From JBAZOO01 sp041648735 (lineage in GTDB: Bacteria > Verrucomicrobiota > Lentisphaeria > Oligosphaerales > CAITYL01): a DNA stretch of 64,000 nt. The stretch lies in assembly GCA_041648735.1 (NCBI GenBank), contig JBAZOO010000004.1, positions 84,724 through 148,723 of the forward strand, given 5' to 3'. A model generated the notes under the pieces. It was not told the origin of the DNA. It was given only the letters and a program-made list of their open reading frames with translations, and did no database searches. Positions 15,974-24,837 of the stretch are shown here, piece by piece. A program made the translations under genes and the position numbers. Position 1 is the first letter of the stretch, and the number at the start of each line of letters is the position of its first letter.

Positions 15974-16813
15974 ATGACGCGCGGCGAACTTCTCGACATC
16001 CTGCGGCGGCTCGGGGTCAACCCCAGCCGCCGGCTCGGCCAGAACTTCCTGGCCGATCCCAACCTGCTCGACTGGATGCTGCGCACCGCCGCGCCCCAGG
16101 CCGGCGAGCGGGTGCTGGAGGTCGGCCCCGGCAGCGGCGTGCTGACCCGGAAGCTGCTGGCGGCCGGGGTGGAACTCACCGCGGTCGAACTCGACCACCG
16201 CCTCGCCGCCCATCTCCGGGCGACGCTGGGGGCGGCGCCCAACTTCCGCCTGGTCGAAGGCGACGCCTGCCGGCAGGACTACGGCGCGCTGATGGGGGAG
16301 GACACCCCCTGGCGCTGCATCGCCAACCTGCCCTATGCCGTCAGCAGCGTCCTGCTTGCCGGCTTCCTCGACCTGCGCAACCCGCCGCGGGAGCTGTACA
16401 TCCTCCTGCAACTGGAAATGGCGCAGCGGCTGCGGGCGGGACCGGGCACGAAGGACTACGGCGCGCTGACGGTCCAGGTCCAGCTCGACTATGCGGTGGA
16501 GATCCTGCGGCGGGTGCCGCCCGGGGTCTTCTTCCCGCCGCCGGAGGTGGACTCGGCCTACGTCCGCCTGGCGCGGCCCGGCGAGCGGCTGCCGGGCGGC
16601 GTCCGCACCCTGGCACGGGAGCTGGCGCGGCTCGGCTTCAGCCAGCGGCGCAAGCAGTTCCGCAAGCTCCTCGCCAGCCGCTTCCCCACGGAACGGCTTG
16701 ATGCCGCCTTCGCCGCGCTGGGGCTCGGGGCGGCTGTCCGCGCCGAGGCGCTCCCGGTGGCGACTTTTGTCCGCCTCGCCGAAGCGCTGGCCGCCGGCGA
16801 CGCCCCGCCTTGA
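15974..16813 (+). CDS. rsmA: 16S rRNA (adenine1518-N6/adenine1519-N6) dimethyltransferase
   Basis: 279 residues from ATG 15974. Methylates two adjacent adenosines in the 3' helix 45 of 16S rRNA during small-subunit assembly. Visible motifs: LGQNFLADPNLLDWM (family start), SAM motif I EVGPGSGVLTRKLL, ELD acidic loop, catalytic NLPY motif (ANLPYAVSS), and the C-terminal FSQRRKQFRKLL. Length and order match KsgA/RsmA. It is monocistronic, divergent from the ferredoxin gene, and marks the housekeeping edge of the defence island that begins about 70 bp downstream. Confidence 0.95.
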   Translation: MTRGELLDILRRLGVNPSRRLGQNFLADPNLLDWMLRTAAPQAGERVLEVGPGSGVLTRKLLAAGVELTAVELDHRLAAHLRATLGAAPNFRLVEGDACRQDYGALMGEDTPWRCIANLPYAVSSVLLAGFLDLRNPPRELYILLQLEMAQRLRAGPGTKDYGALTVQVQLDYAVEILRRVPPGVFFPPPEVDSAYVRLARPGERLPGGVRTLARELARLGFSQRRKQFRKLLASRFPTERLDAAFAALGLGAAVRAEALPVATFVRLAEALAAGDAPP

Positions 16814-16880
16814 ACTCCGGGAGGAGGGCGGCGGGGCGGACTGGCGGCAAGGGATGGGAAATGCGCCGCCGCGGGCCGTC

Positions 16881-16930
16881 GGGAGCTTTCAAGAGCCCCC
16901 GATGGGTGCCGATGGCCCGCGACGGCTCGC
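16881..16930. repeat. Degenerate 10-bp repeat block (island copy 1)
   Basis: About five decamers in register (for example GATGGGTGCC, GATGGCCCGC, GACGGCTCGC) directly upstream of the Shine-Dalgarno of the four-helix-bundle gene. Same CGANGGCNCN family as the blocks at 17.7, 21.2 and 24.8 kb. Confidence 0.7.
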
Positions 16931-16958
16931 GGAAAAGCCAAATCGAAAGGAGACCTCC

Positions 16959-17690
16959 ATGGACTTCGACAAATCCGGCGGCTACCGTTGGCTGGATTCC
17001 TTCATCATGGCGAGCATCGTCCAGCTCGCCACGCTCCGGTTCTGCGGGAAGTTCCTGAACCGCCGGAACGACCCCTGCGGCCGGCAGTACGACCAGATGA
17101 CGCAGGCGGCGCGTTCCGGGAAGGAAAACATCATCGAAGGTTCCGAACGCACCGCCACCTCCAAAGAGACGGAGATGAAGCTCACCGACGTCGCCCGGGC
17201 GAGCCTCTGCGAACTCCGCGGCGACTACGAAACCTGGCTCCTGCGCCGCGGCCAGGCCCCCTGGCGCCGGGATGCCCCCGAGGCCAAGACCCTCTTCAAC
17301 CTGCGCCTCGACAAACCGGAATATTCCGGGGACATCGCCCACGACTCCTGCGTCCATATCCTGGCCCAACAGAAGAAGTTTGCCGAATGGCTGGACTCCG
17401 ACGACGACACCGTGGCCGCCAACGCCCTGCTCATCCTCATCAGCCGGACGGTGAACATGCTCACCCACCAGCTCCAATCGCTGGGTGACCGCTTCGAACA
17501 GGTCGGCGGTTTCCGCGAAAAGCTGGCCACCGTCCGCACCGCCGGGCGCGCCAAACAGGAGGACGCCCCCGCCTGTCCGGAATGCGGCAAGCCGATGCAC
17601 AAACGCAAGGCCCGGACCGGCAGGAACGCCGGCCAGGAATTCTGGGGCTGCACCGCCTACCCCGAATGCAAGGGCGTAAGGCCGGTCTGA
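16959..17690 (+). CDS. Four-helix-bundle protein with suffix domain and C4 zinc finger
   Basis: 243 residues. Start ATG 16959 is fixed by an excellent AAAGGAGACC 5-12 nt upstream. Residues 1-100 match the four-helix-bundle (23S rRNA intervening-sequence protein-like) family: YRWLDSFIMASIVQL, FCGKFLNRRNDPCGRQYDQM, ARSGKENIIEGSERTATSKE, ELRGDYETWLLRRGQ. The middle (to about 190) fits the suffix domain found in a subset of these proteins. The last 45 residues form a topoisomerase-type C4 zinc finger (CPECGKPM...GCTAYPEC), predicted to bind nucleic acid. Function unknown. It faces the Res-type gene tail to tail and is bordered by decamer repeats on both sides, so it looks like part of the island. 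Confidence 0.85.
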   Translation: MDFDKSGGYRWLDSFIMASIVQLATLRFCGKFLNRRNDPCGRQYDQMTQAARSGKENIIEGSERTATSKETEMKLTDVARASLCELRGDYETWLLRRGQAPWRRDAPEAKTLFNLRLDKPEYSGDIAHDSCVHILAQQKKFAEWLDSDDDTVAANALLILISRTVNMLTHQLQSLGDRFEQVGGFREKLATVRTAGRAKQEDAPACPECGKPMHKRKARTGRNAGQEFWGCTAYPECKGVRPV

Positions 17691-17700
17691 GGCAGGAAAA

Positions 17701-17800
17701 GTCGAGAGCCCTCGAGAGCCCTCGAGAGCCGTCGAGAGCCGCCGAGAGCCCTCGAGAGCCCTCGAGAGCCCTCGAGAGCCCCCGATGGCTCGCGAAGATG
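17701..17800. repeat. Decamer array, 8 near-perfect units plus 2 degenerate (island copy 2)
   Basis: Exact 10-bp period: units of the form NTCGAGAGCC (GT, CT, CT, GT, GC, CT, CT, CT as first two bases) at 17701-17780, then CCCGATGGCT and CGCGAAGATG. It fills the gap between the convergent four-helix-bundle and Res genes. It is the most regular of four related arrays in this island. Confidence 0.95.
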
Positions 17801-17836
17801 CCCCCTCGGCGGCGTCAGCCCGGCCGGGGCGATGCC

Positions 17837-20800
17837 TTACGCTGCCCCCATCCCAGCACAATCCCCCCCTCCCTTGAGGCCGAGAATGCCCAGCGCCTGC
17901 CGCACGACGGTGCCGGAGTCCCCGCCGGCCTTGAAGAAAACGTGGCGGGCATTGAAATCCCTCTCCGTCATCAGCCGGCCATCGTCGCCTTTCCACCAGG
18001 CGATCTGGTGGTGCGGCGTTTCGGAGAGGATGCACGAGTCGAGCGTGAGCCCCGGTCGCGCCAGTCTCCTTTCCAGTTCTTTCACCGTGCGATGAAAGGC
18101 AATCTTCGGATCGTCCGGCCCGTGCAGGTTGCGCAGTCCCTTGGGATCCACGAAGAGGATCTGCTGCCGGTCGCCGGCCAGCAGCCAAACGACAAAGTCC
18201 GGATAGAAATTGCCCGCCTCGAAAAAGCCGATGCCGCGCCCGCGGCTGAGGTTGCGCAGGACGTACAATTCCTTGCCTTTCAGCTCGGCAGGCGCGCCCC
18301 GGCAATAGTCGCGGAGTCCGCAGACAAAATCGCGCTCCCCCTCGTTGAGCGGCACCGGCCGCACTTCAACCAATCCATCCGTGCCGTCGAGACACAGCAG
18401 CGGTTCATAGAGATGCTGGCCGCAGGCAATGACCTCGAGCTTGCCGCAGGCGTAATCCTTCAGCTCTTTCCGCTTGAGCATTGCCTCGACCTGCCGCAGG
18501 GATTCAATGATCGCCGTCTGCGACTGTTCCACCCGTACCCGGTATTCGGGAATGAAGTTCGGATCGTCCGGCGTCAGTTCCCGGCATTCCAGGTGCGGCC
18601 ATTCCCATTCGCTCTTGCGGAAGGCGTAGTAGCGGTCGCAGTACTTCTTCAGTAGCGCGACGGCGATTTCCTGCCAGACGCGCACCCGGTCGAAGCCGGT
18701 GAACTCCAGCTCCGCCGGTGGAATCAGCAGCCGGTACCAGTCCGGCTCCGCCAGTAGCCTGTCCACGGCTTCAGGCTCCAGATTGAGATTGAACCAGGCG
18801 CGGTCGTTCTTGTATTCCTGCAACTCGAACCAAATCGCCCGCTGGTCGAGAAACGCCAGGTGATGGCTGGTCAGCCGTCCCTCATGCTTGGCGGCCTCCG
18901 CGGCGCCGCCGCCCCTGCCGGAGGCCAGGCTCTGGATTTTCGGATACCAGTCCAGCGCCACCGGCTGGCGCAGTTCGCTGACCGCCAACGGTTTCAGCAC
19001 CGGCCGGTCGCCGTCGCGCTTGAAGTCCAACCCTTCCTTGAGACGGATCACCTGGAGTTTTTTCCCGTCCAGGTTCTTGATCACCGGCAACACGAACTCC
19101 AGCCGCTCCTCGTTCGCCTGCAACCCCTCGTCCGCCAGATAATTCTTGAACTGCTGCATGTAGTCGGCGCGGATGCCGAAGATGTTCAGCGTCTCCAGTT
19201 TTTCCACGAACGGCGGATGCTGGACGCCCGGCAAGTGCCGGGTACGCTTGAGCGAATACCCCATCCCCTTCAGCCGCACGCCGCGCCCGAAAAGCTGGAT
19301 GATTTCGGAGCCCTCGCCGCGGCCGATGTTCATCAGCCCCATGGTGCTCACCCGCCAACTGTTCCAGCCCTCGGTGAACTTCTTGGAACCGATCAGCAGG
19401 TTGATGGTGGACTCCACGCCGCCCAATCCATGGAACAGCGACCCGGAGAACTCCCGCTCCGCCACCACCAGCGCGTCCTGCGCCTGCGCCCGGCACAGCT
19501 CGCACAGCCTCGGCGCGTCGCCGACGTTGATGACGCCGAACGGCTCGGTGTTGTTGCCCAGGCGCAGCGCCACCTCGCCGTCGGCGCCCTTGAGCAGCTC
19601 GACATGCAGCGCCGCCGGGTTGCCGCCGGGGGCCTGGAACACGGTGGCGATGATGTCCGCGTACAGCTCCGCCGCCCGATCCGGCGTGACCCCGGCCGTG
19701 ATCAGGCAATCAAAGGCGTTGGCAAAGATGTCGCGTCCCTGGTTGTCCAGCAACCCGGCTGTCCCCTCCAATAGTTTGCGCAGGCGGCCAATGGCCGTTT
19801 CCCGCCGTTTGGCGAACTCGGCCAGGTGCAGCAGGATCTCCACCACGTCCGAGACCTGCCGCCTGTTCTCCGTGCGCACGGCGTTGACGCTGCCGCCCAC
19901 GAACACCCACAGCGGCTTCTCGATCTGGTACGGCCGCCAAGCCCCCGGATCATCCCGGTACAGCCGCAATTGCTGGTAATACACCAGCAGGCAGGCGGTC
20001 AGATACAGCGTCCGCAAGTCCTCCTGCACCGCCGCGCCCATGGCTCCGTCGTCTTTCAGGTTCAGGATGTGGTAGTCCTTGCCGTAGCCGTCGCGGTAGA
20101 AATACTTGTAGGAATAGTCGAACAGGATGCAGCGGGCATACTCCGCCTTGAGCGCATCCCCGGCATTGGCCATGGCCTGGCCGAAGGTCGCCGAGTATTC
20201 GCAGGAAAAGCCCCTTTCGCAAAGCCGGTTGCGCATCCGCATCCACTGGCCTTCCTCGCTGCGGGCCCCGCGATGCCCCTCGTCCACCAGCACCAGGTTG
20301 TTGCCCTCGAACGCCTCGATCGCCACCGTCTTCTCGCCCATGGTGTCGCGCAGCTTGTGGATGTCCAGGATCTCCACCCATTTGCCGGCGTACAGCCCGC
20401 GCCCGTCTTTCTGGAACGGTTCCGCCGCGATGCCCGAAAGTGCGAACTCCGCATGATGCTGGCGCGTCAGCCCCTCATTCGGGGTCAGCAGGATGATCCG
20501 GTTCAGTTCGCGGCCACGCCCGTTCTTCTCCAGGTAATGCCGGTACTGGAGGATGTTGACGTGCATCAGCAGGGTCTTGCCCGAGCCCGTCGCCATCCAG
20601 AACGCCAGCTTGTTCAAATCCTCCGGCGCATACTCCGGCAGCCGGTCTTTCTCCCCCGGTGCGGACTCCGCGTTGAACTCGCGCAGCCGCCCGTTCAATT
20701 CCGCCAGCAATGCCGCCGGATCACGGAACCAGCGGTCAAGATAGATTTCAGTGAACAGCAGCGCCAGGTACTGGAAATATTTCAGCACCAGCGGCCGGCC

Positions 20801-21109
20801 GCTGGCGCGGTTGCGCGCCTCGGTGATGGCCCGCCAGTGGCGGACGATGTTCGCGTCGTACCCCAGCAGCAGCTCGCGCGGCAGGCGCTCGTGCTCCAGC
20901 ACCCGCTCCGTCAAGGCGTAATGGAAGCGCGACACATTCTCCGCGTCGAACCCCTCCAGCTCCGGCGAATTCAGCAGCTTCGTCAGCTTTCCGAAGCTCT
21001 CAACCTCGAACAAGTCCAGCAGCCACTGGTTCAATACCAGCCGCTGCTCGAACTTCAGTCGCGGCGCGCCCGCCGCAATGCCGGTTGCCGCTTTTTTATT
21101 GGGTTTCAT
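17837..21109 (-). CDS. Type III Res-like DEAD/DEAH helicase with C-terminal nuclease
   Basis: 1090 residues. Superfamily 2 helicase core: Walker A MATGSGKT at about 172-179, DEAH-variant LVDEGHRG at about 275-281, motif III-like SATFGQA, and motif VI QLFGRGVRLKG. Near the C-terminus FYPDFVVWLL followed by ILFVDPKGL forms a PD-(D/E)xK-type nuclease signature with DPK as the final triad. This is the architecture of restriction subunits of type III systems (COG3587-like). Its mate, a beta-class adenine methyltransferase, is the next gene upstream, with a decamer array in the 232-bp gap. Likely restriction-type cleavage/translocation subunit. Cleavage specificity and whether it needs the SNF2 partner are unknown. 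The Shine-Dalgarno is weak. Confidence 0.85.
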   Translation of the reverse strand: MKPNKKAATGIAAGAPRLKFEQRLVLNQWLLDLFEVESFGKLTKLLNSPELEGFDAENVSRFHYALTERVLEHERLPRELLLGYDANIVRHWRAITEARNRASGRPLVLKYFQYLALLFTEIYLDRWFRDPAALLAELNGRLREFNAESAPGEKDRLPEYAPEDLNKLAFWMATGSGKTLLMHVNILQYRHYLEKNGRGRELNRIILLTPNEGLTRQHHAEFALSGIAAEPFQKDGRGLYAGKWVEILDIHKLRDTMGEKTVAIEAFEGNNLVLVDEGHRGARSEEGQWMRMRNRLCERGFSCEYSATFGQAMANAGDALKAEYARCILFDYSYKYFYRDGYGKDYHILNLKDDGAMGAAVQEDLRTLYLTACLLVYYQQLRLYRDDPGAWRPYQIEKPLWVFVGGSVNAVRTENRRQVSDVVEILLHLAEFAKRRETAIGRLRKLLEGTAGLLDNQGRDIFANAFDCLITAGVTPDRAAELYADIIATVFQAPGGNPAALHVELLKGADGEVALRLGNNTEPFGVINVGDAPRLCELCRAQAQDALVVAEREFSGSLFHGLGGVESTINLLIGSKKFTEGWNSWRVSTMGLMNIGRGEGSEIIQLFGRGVRLKGMGYSLKRTRHLPGVQHPPFVEKLETLNIFGIRADYMQQFKNYLADEGLQANEERLEFVLPVIKNLDGKKLQVIRLKEGLDFKRDGDRPVLKPLAVSELRQPVALDWYPKIQSLASGRGGGAAEAAKHEGRLTSHHLAFLDQRAIWFELQEYKNDRAWFNLNLEPEAVDRLLAEPDWYRLLIPPAELEFTGFDRVRVWQEIAVALLKKYCDRYYAFRKSEWEWPHLECRELTPDDPNFIPEYRVRVEQSQTAIIESLRQVEAMLKRKELKDYACGKLEVIACGQHLYEPLLCLDGTDGLVEVRPVPLNEGERDFVCGLRDYCRGAPAELKGKELYVLRNLSRGRGIGFFEAGNFYPDFVVWLLAGDRQQILFVDPKGLRNLHGPDDPKIAFHRTVKELERRLARPGLTLDSCILSETPHHQIAWWKGDDGRLMTERDFNARHVFFKAGGDSGTVVRQALGILGLKGGGDCAGMGAA

Positions 21110-21149
21110 GCTCGTCGTTCCAGAGGCTGTGTTATTTCACCGCACTGCG

Positions 21150-21299
21150 CGAGGGCCATCGAGGGCCAGCGATAACCGTCGAGAGCTTTCGCCGGCTCCC
21201 GAAGGCCCGCGACGGCTCCCGAAGGCCCGCGAAGGCTCCCGAAGGCTCCCGATGGCCCCCGAAGGCTCCCGAAGGCCCGCGATGGCCCTCGACAATGGC
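21150..21299. repeat. Decamer array, about 15 degenerate units (island copy 3)
   Basis: Ten-bp period throughout: CGAGGGCCAT, CGAGGGCCAG, CGATAACCGT, CGAGAGCTTT, CGCCGGCTCC, then alternating CGAAGGCCCG / CGACGGCTCC / CGAAGGCTCC units. Consensus CGANGGCYCN. It occupies the gap between methyltransferase stop and Res start. Confidence 0.92.
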
Positions 21300-21341
21300 T
21301 TCCCGCCCGCCCGGCGGCGGGCCGCATGCGCGTACCCCGCC

Positions 21342-24300
21342 TCATCCCCCGGCCTCCGTTCCCGCGAACATCAGCCGCGTGAATTCCTGCTCGATCAGCC
21401 GCACCTTCCAGGTCTGGTCCGGCCGCCGCAGGTTCTCCAACGTGTTGTCGCCGTTGACGTAGATCACGGCGAACTCCAGGTCCCGCGTGCTGTAGCCCTG
21501 CTTCTTGAAGAACTCCTCCAGCGCGGCATTGTCCACTTCGGCCAGGTTCCGCCAGAGCAGCAACGCCTTGTCGCCGGTCGGCAGCGTGCCGGTGACGACC
21601 CGGATGCCGCGGATGCGATCCAGGTTGCGCACCCGCAGGCCGATCAGGTAATTGAAGGTCTCCACCAGGTCAACGGCGGTTTCCCGCGTCTCCCCGGCGC
21701 TGCCGGTGGCGATCTTCAGGGTATAGGCGAACGGGTTCCGGAACCGGTCGAGGTTCAACAGGCTCGCGCTTTCCCGCGTCTCCGTGTCCAGCAGGTAACG
21801 CAAGGTGTAGTCCTCGCGCACCGCCGGATGCGCCGTCAGCAAACTCGTCTGCGCCGCCGTCCGCCGCGCTTCCAGATTGTTCAACGTGTCCTCGTAGGAC
21901 TCCAGCCGCAGGTACTTGAAACAGTGGGAGATCCCCGTGTCCCGCGCCACCGGCTTGCCGTCCTTCCAGTCCTTGGCGTAGACAACCTTCTGAATGCGGG
22001 GCGTGAGGACGGTGGCAAAGTGCTCGCCCATCTCGATCAAGATGTATTTGCGCTTGCCTTTGTCTTCGCGGTTAAGGTTGATTACAGCGTGCCCGGTGGT
22101 GCCGGAACCGGCGAAGTAGTCAAGGGCCACCGCAGTTTTTCCACAGGTCTGAGAGATGAACCGCCCGGGCAAGGTTGTTGGCTTGGGTGTGGGAAATACG
22201 CCGGTCTCACCAAAGAGTGCGGCGATTTGCTTCTCGCCGTCGGTGTAGTCGTGGAAAACCGACTTGGATACATTGGTTTCAACTTCGTGCAGGAAGCGCT
22301 TAAAACGTGGAAGCGTGGTCTCGTCCACACCCCAGGCAATGCGCCCGGCACGATTTAGTGCTTCAAAGCTGTCGCGGCTGTTGTCGTGCCAGGAGAGGGG
22401 CCACCGCCAACCCGTCTTTGGATGTATACACAATTTTCCGGTCGTAGGATGACAAGGTTCATAAAAGCGGAAGTTAGGGTCATTAGGATCGCGCGTACTA
22501 TTTGCCTGTTTTTGGGCTGGTGCAGAAGCGTTATCCGGTTGGTACAAACACAGTCTTGCTCCCCGTTTTTTTGCCTCGGATTCGGGGATAATCGCATTAT
22601 CGTCATCCCTATACTCAGGATTGTTGTATGCATAAAGTCCTCGCCACGGATCCTGTTTCTTTGTTTCCTCATCATACAACAGCCCCTGTTCACGCAGTTC
22701 GAGCCGGTACTCCTCTATATGCCGCTTGAACAATTCTGCAATGGCTTGCTCTATTTCTGCGAGTGGCGGATAATTAGGATTGAGTTCCGCGACAAGCGCC
22801 ATGACCTCGGCGTAACCGGGTTTTGGCTCCCGAAACATGGTTGGTTCACGCTCGGCCACCGCTCGATTGCGTGCGTAAACTTCAATGTATTCATGGTTTG
22901 TCGAATATAGGGGAGATTGGCTGTGCGTGGTATTCTGCGCCCAAATAAGCTCCTCCACGCGATTGCTGCTGCCAAATGCCAAACCCAGTACTGCCTGAAG
23001 ATTATCACGTTCGTTTTCATCAATGTTCGAGAACAATGCACCGTCTGCCCGTAAAAACGGCACTACGCTGGTCATCCGGTCATGCATCATGGTAAGCCAC
23101 GAAGAATGTTGGTAGTTGTCTTTGTATGGGAAGCTATCGCCCAAACGATTATACGGTGGGTCAATCGTGATGCACTTGATCTGTTCCCGGTAGCGTTCCT
23201 GGAGCAGGTTCAGCGCCTGGAAGTTTTCGGAGTGGATGAGCAGGCCGTCGGTCTGGTCGTCGAGGTTGTCAATGGACGCCAGCAGTTTTTCGGTGAACGC
23301 CGCCGGGAAGAACTTGGTGTCCAGCACCAGGTACGGGTTCTTTTTTAACCACGAAATACACGAAAGGCACGAAAATTTGCCTTGCTGATATTTGGGCGTA
23401 TCCTCGTTCCCCGCTCCAAACAAATCCAGCACCGCCTCTTCTTTCGTGTCTTCCGTGTCTTCCGTGGTTATGAATCCCAGCTTTTCCCACTCTTCATACT
23501 GTTTGTGGTTCGCCGCGATCTCCGCGTACAGGCTCTCCGGCACGCGGTCGAGCGTGAGGCACCAATTGGTCTCGACCACGAACTTCTTCTTCAGCCACAG
23601 CTTTTTCTGGAACTCCTCCAGTTGCGCCAGGAAATCAATGATCTTGTGGGCGATGCGGCGGATCGCCTTGAGCTTGGTCAGCGCCTGCTCGACCTTCTGG
23701 ATGCCTTCCTGCTCGATGTCGTCGAGGTGCATGACCTCGTTCTTGAGGTAGAAATCGAGCTCGCGCCGGAGAAAGCCGCCGAGATCCTTGTGGATGAAGT
23801 AGTCGAAGCTGTTGCGGGCGGTGTAGTCGTCCAGGTGATGCTGGAGGACGCTCTGTTCCGAGGCGCTGCCGTCGGCGCGCCGCCATTTCCGTTCCAGTTC
23901 GGCCAGCCATTCCAGCTTTGCGCCAAGCCCGGCCTGGATGGCCGCGATGGCGGCACTGTTCAGCGCCGCCTGTTTCCGGCCTTCGGCATCCGGCCGGTAC
24001 TCGAAAAAGAGTTCCAGCTCCTGCGCCTGCGCGGCGGGCGTGAACGTCTGGTTCGCCGCCAGGATGAAGCGGCGTTCCTTGCCGGCCTCGGCCTTGGTGT
24101 TGTCCTTCTCGGTGTCGGCGGCGGCAATCCTGAAATGGACGCGGCGGCCATCGGCGAGCTTGAAGCAATAGTCGCGGAAATACTCGCCGCTCTTGATGTA
24201 GTACTGGTCCTTGTTGGCCCAGTGCAGGTAGACTTCTTCGCCCTCGTAGGGGACGGCATAGACGCCGGGCTTGTAGCGGCGGAGCGCGAGGAAGTCGCCG

Positions 24301-24671
24301 TCATTGTAGTAGCGGCGGAAGAAGTCGTAGAGGCAGGAAAAGACCTCCTGCTCCAGCGTGGCCACATCCAGCAGCCGCCCATGGCGTTCCCGGAGTTCCA
24401 GCACCTTGGGCGATGCGTCCGGGGAAAAGCCGGCGGACTCCGCGGCGGCTTCGGCCTTCGTGATTTCCGCCTGTGCCTGGAGCCGCTCCAGATTCCGGGA
24501 TTCATCCAGCGTCCGGCGGACCAGCGGCAGCAGGTCATCGCTCAAAAACTTGCTGATCTCGCCACGCTTGGCGTTCATGATCCGGTAGATGCCGAAATCG
24601 AGGTCGGCCTGGTCGAGCATCAGCAGTTCGGCCAGCAGCGCCTTGAACTTTTCCAGATTGTTCACAGCCAT
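21342..24671 (-). CDS. Large site-specific adenine-N6 DNA methyltransferase (beta class)
   Basis: 1109 residues. Motif IV TIDPPYN near residue 501 precedes motif I DYFAGSGTTGHAV near 848, the beta-class (type III Mod-like) order. The N-terminal 400 residues are helical and may be a DNA-binding or partner-interaction region. The roughly 340 residues between the two motifs should contain the target-recognition domain; the DNA coding for them (about 22130-23165) is visibly AT-richer than either flank. A 123-bp inverted-repeat element sits in frame at residues 402-442. Start ATG 24671 has GGGAGA 7 nt upstream. Expected role: self-DNA methylation protecting against the Res partner and specificity determination. 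Neighbours are the SNF2 helicase (166-bp gap) and Res. Confidence 0.9.
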   Translation of the reverse strand: MAVNNLEKFKALLAELLMLDQADLDFGIYRIMNAKRGEISKFLSDDLLPLVRRTLDESRNLERLQAQAEITKAEAAAESAGFSPDASPKVLELRERHGRLLDVATLEQEVFSCLYDFFRRYYNDGDFLALRRYKPGVYAVPYEGEEVYLHWANKDQYYIKSGEYFRDYCFKLADGRRVHFRIAAADTEKDNTKAEAGKERRFILAANQTFTPAAQAQELELFFEYRPDAEGRKQAALNSAAIAAIQAGLGAKLEWLAELERKWRRADGSASEQSVLQHHLDDYTARNSFDYFIHKDLGGFLRRELDFYLKNEVMHLDDIEQEGIQKVEQALTKLKAIRRIAHKIIDFLAQLEEFQKKLWLKKKFVVETNWCLTLDRVPESLYAEIAANHKQYEEWEKLGFITTEDTEDTKEEAVLDLFGAGNEDTPKYQQGKFSCLSCISWLKKNPYLVLDTKFFPAAFTEKLLASIDNLDDQTDGLLIHSENFQALNLLQERYREQIKCITIDPPYNRLGDSFPYKDNYQHSSWLTMMHDRMTSVVPFLRADGALFSNIDENERDNLQAVLGLAFGSSNRVEELIWAQNTTHSQSPLYSTNHEYIEVYARNRAVAEREPTMFREPKPGYAEVMALVAELNPNYPPLAEIEQAIAELFKRHIEEYRLELREQGLLYDEETKKQDPWRGLYAYNNPEYRDDDNAIIPESEAKKRGARLCLYQPDNASAPAQKQANSTRDPNDPNFRFYEPCHPTTGKLCIHPKTGWRWPLSWHDNSRDSFEALNRAGRIAWGVDETTLPRFKRFLHEVETNVSKSVFHDYTDGEKQIAALFGETGVFPTPKPTTLPGRFISQTCGKTAVALDYFAGSGTTGHAVINLNREDKGKRKYILIEMGEHFATVLTPRIQKVVYAKDWKDGKPVARDTGISHCFKYLRLESYEDTLNNLEARRTAAQTSLLTAHPAVREDYTLRYLLDTETRESASLLNLDRFRNPFAYTLKIATGSAGETRETAVDLVETFNYLIGLRVRNLDRIRGIRVVTGTLPTGDKALLLWRNLAEVDNAALEEFFKKQGYSTRDLEFAVIYVNGDNTLENLRRPDQTWKVRLIEQEFTRLMFAGTEAGG
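23347..23469. repeat. In-frame 123-bp inverted-repeat element inside the methyltransferase gene
   Basis: Left arm (23347-23375, AACCACGAAATACACG...) and right arm (23440-23469, ...TTCCGTGGTT) are inverted copies matching at 24 of 29 positions; each arm is itself three tandem 9-bp CACGRAARR units. Total length 123 bp is divisible by three and the host frame stays open. The right arm encodes TTEDTEDTKE and the left arm SCLSCISWLKK. The EDTEDT-type peptide is characteristic of a dispersed repeat I recognise in many genomes. Confidence 0.8.
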
Positions 24672-24750
24672 GGGAATCTCCCGGAGTCATGCAAAGGGGG
24701 AAGTGTCGAGAATTGCATTTGCTTTGAGCGGGGACACATTGGGGAGCATC

Positions 24751-24820
24751 GAGTGCCAGCGGCCACCACCGATGCCCCTCGACGGCTCGCGAACGATCCC
24801 GATGGCTCTCGCCATCCGTT
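24751..24820. repeat. Degenerate decamer block (island copy 4)
   Basis: About seven units in 10-bp register, for example GATGCCCCTC, GACGGCTCGC, GAACGATCCC, GATGGCTCTC, in the gap between the SNF2-helicase stop and the methyltransferase start. Less regular than copies 2 and 3, but it shares the exact unit GACGGCTCGC with copy 1. Confidence 0.75.
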
Positions 24821-24837
24821 GCCATGAAACCGCCATT

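Noticed and set aside
17701..17800. Regular 10-bp array considered as a CRISPR
   Set aside because: Units are 10 bp and contiguous without unique spacers, and no cas gene is present; it is a simple tandem repeat.
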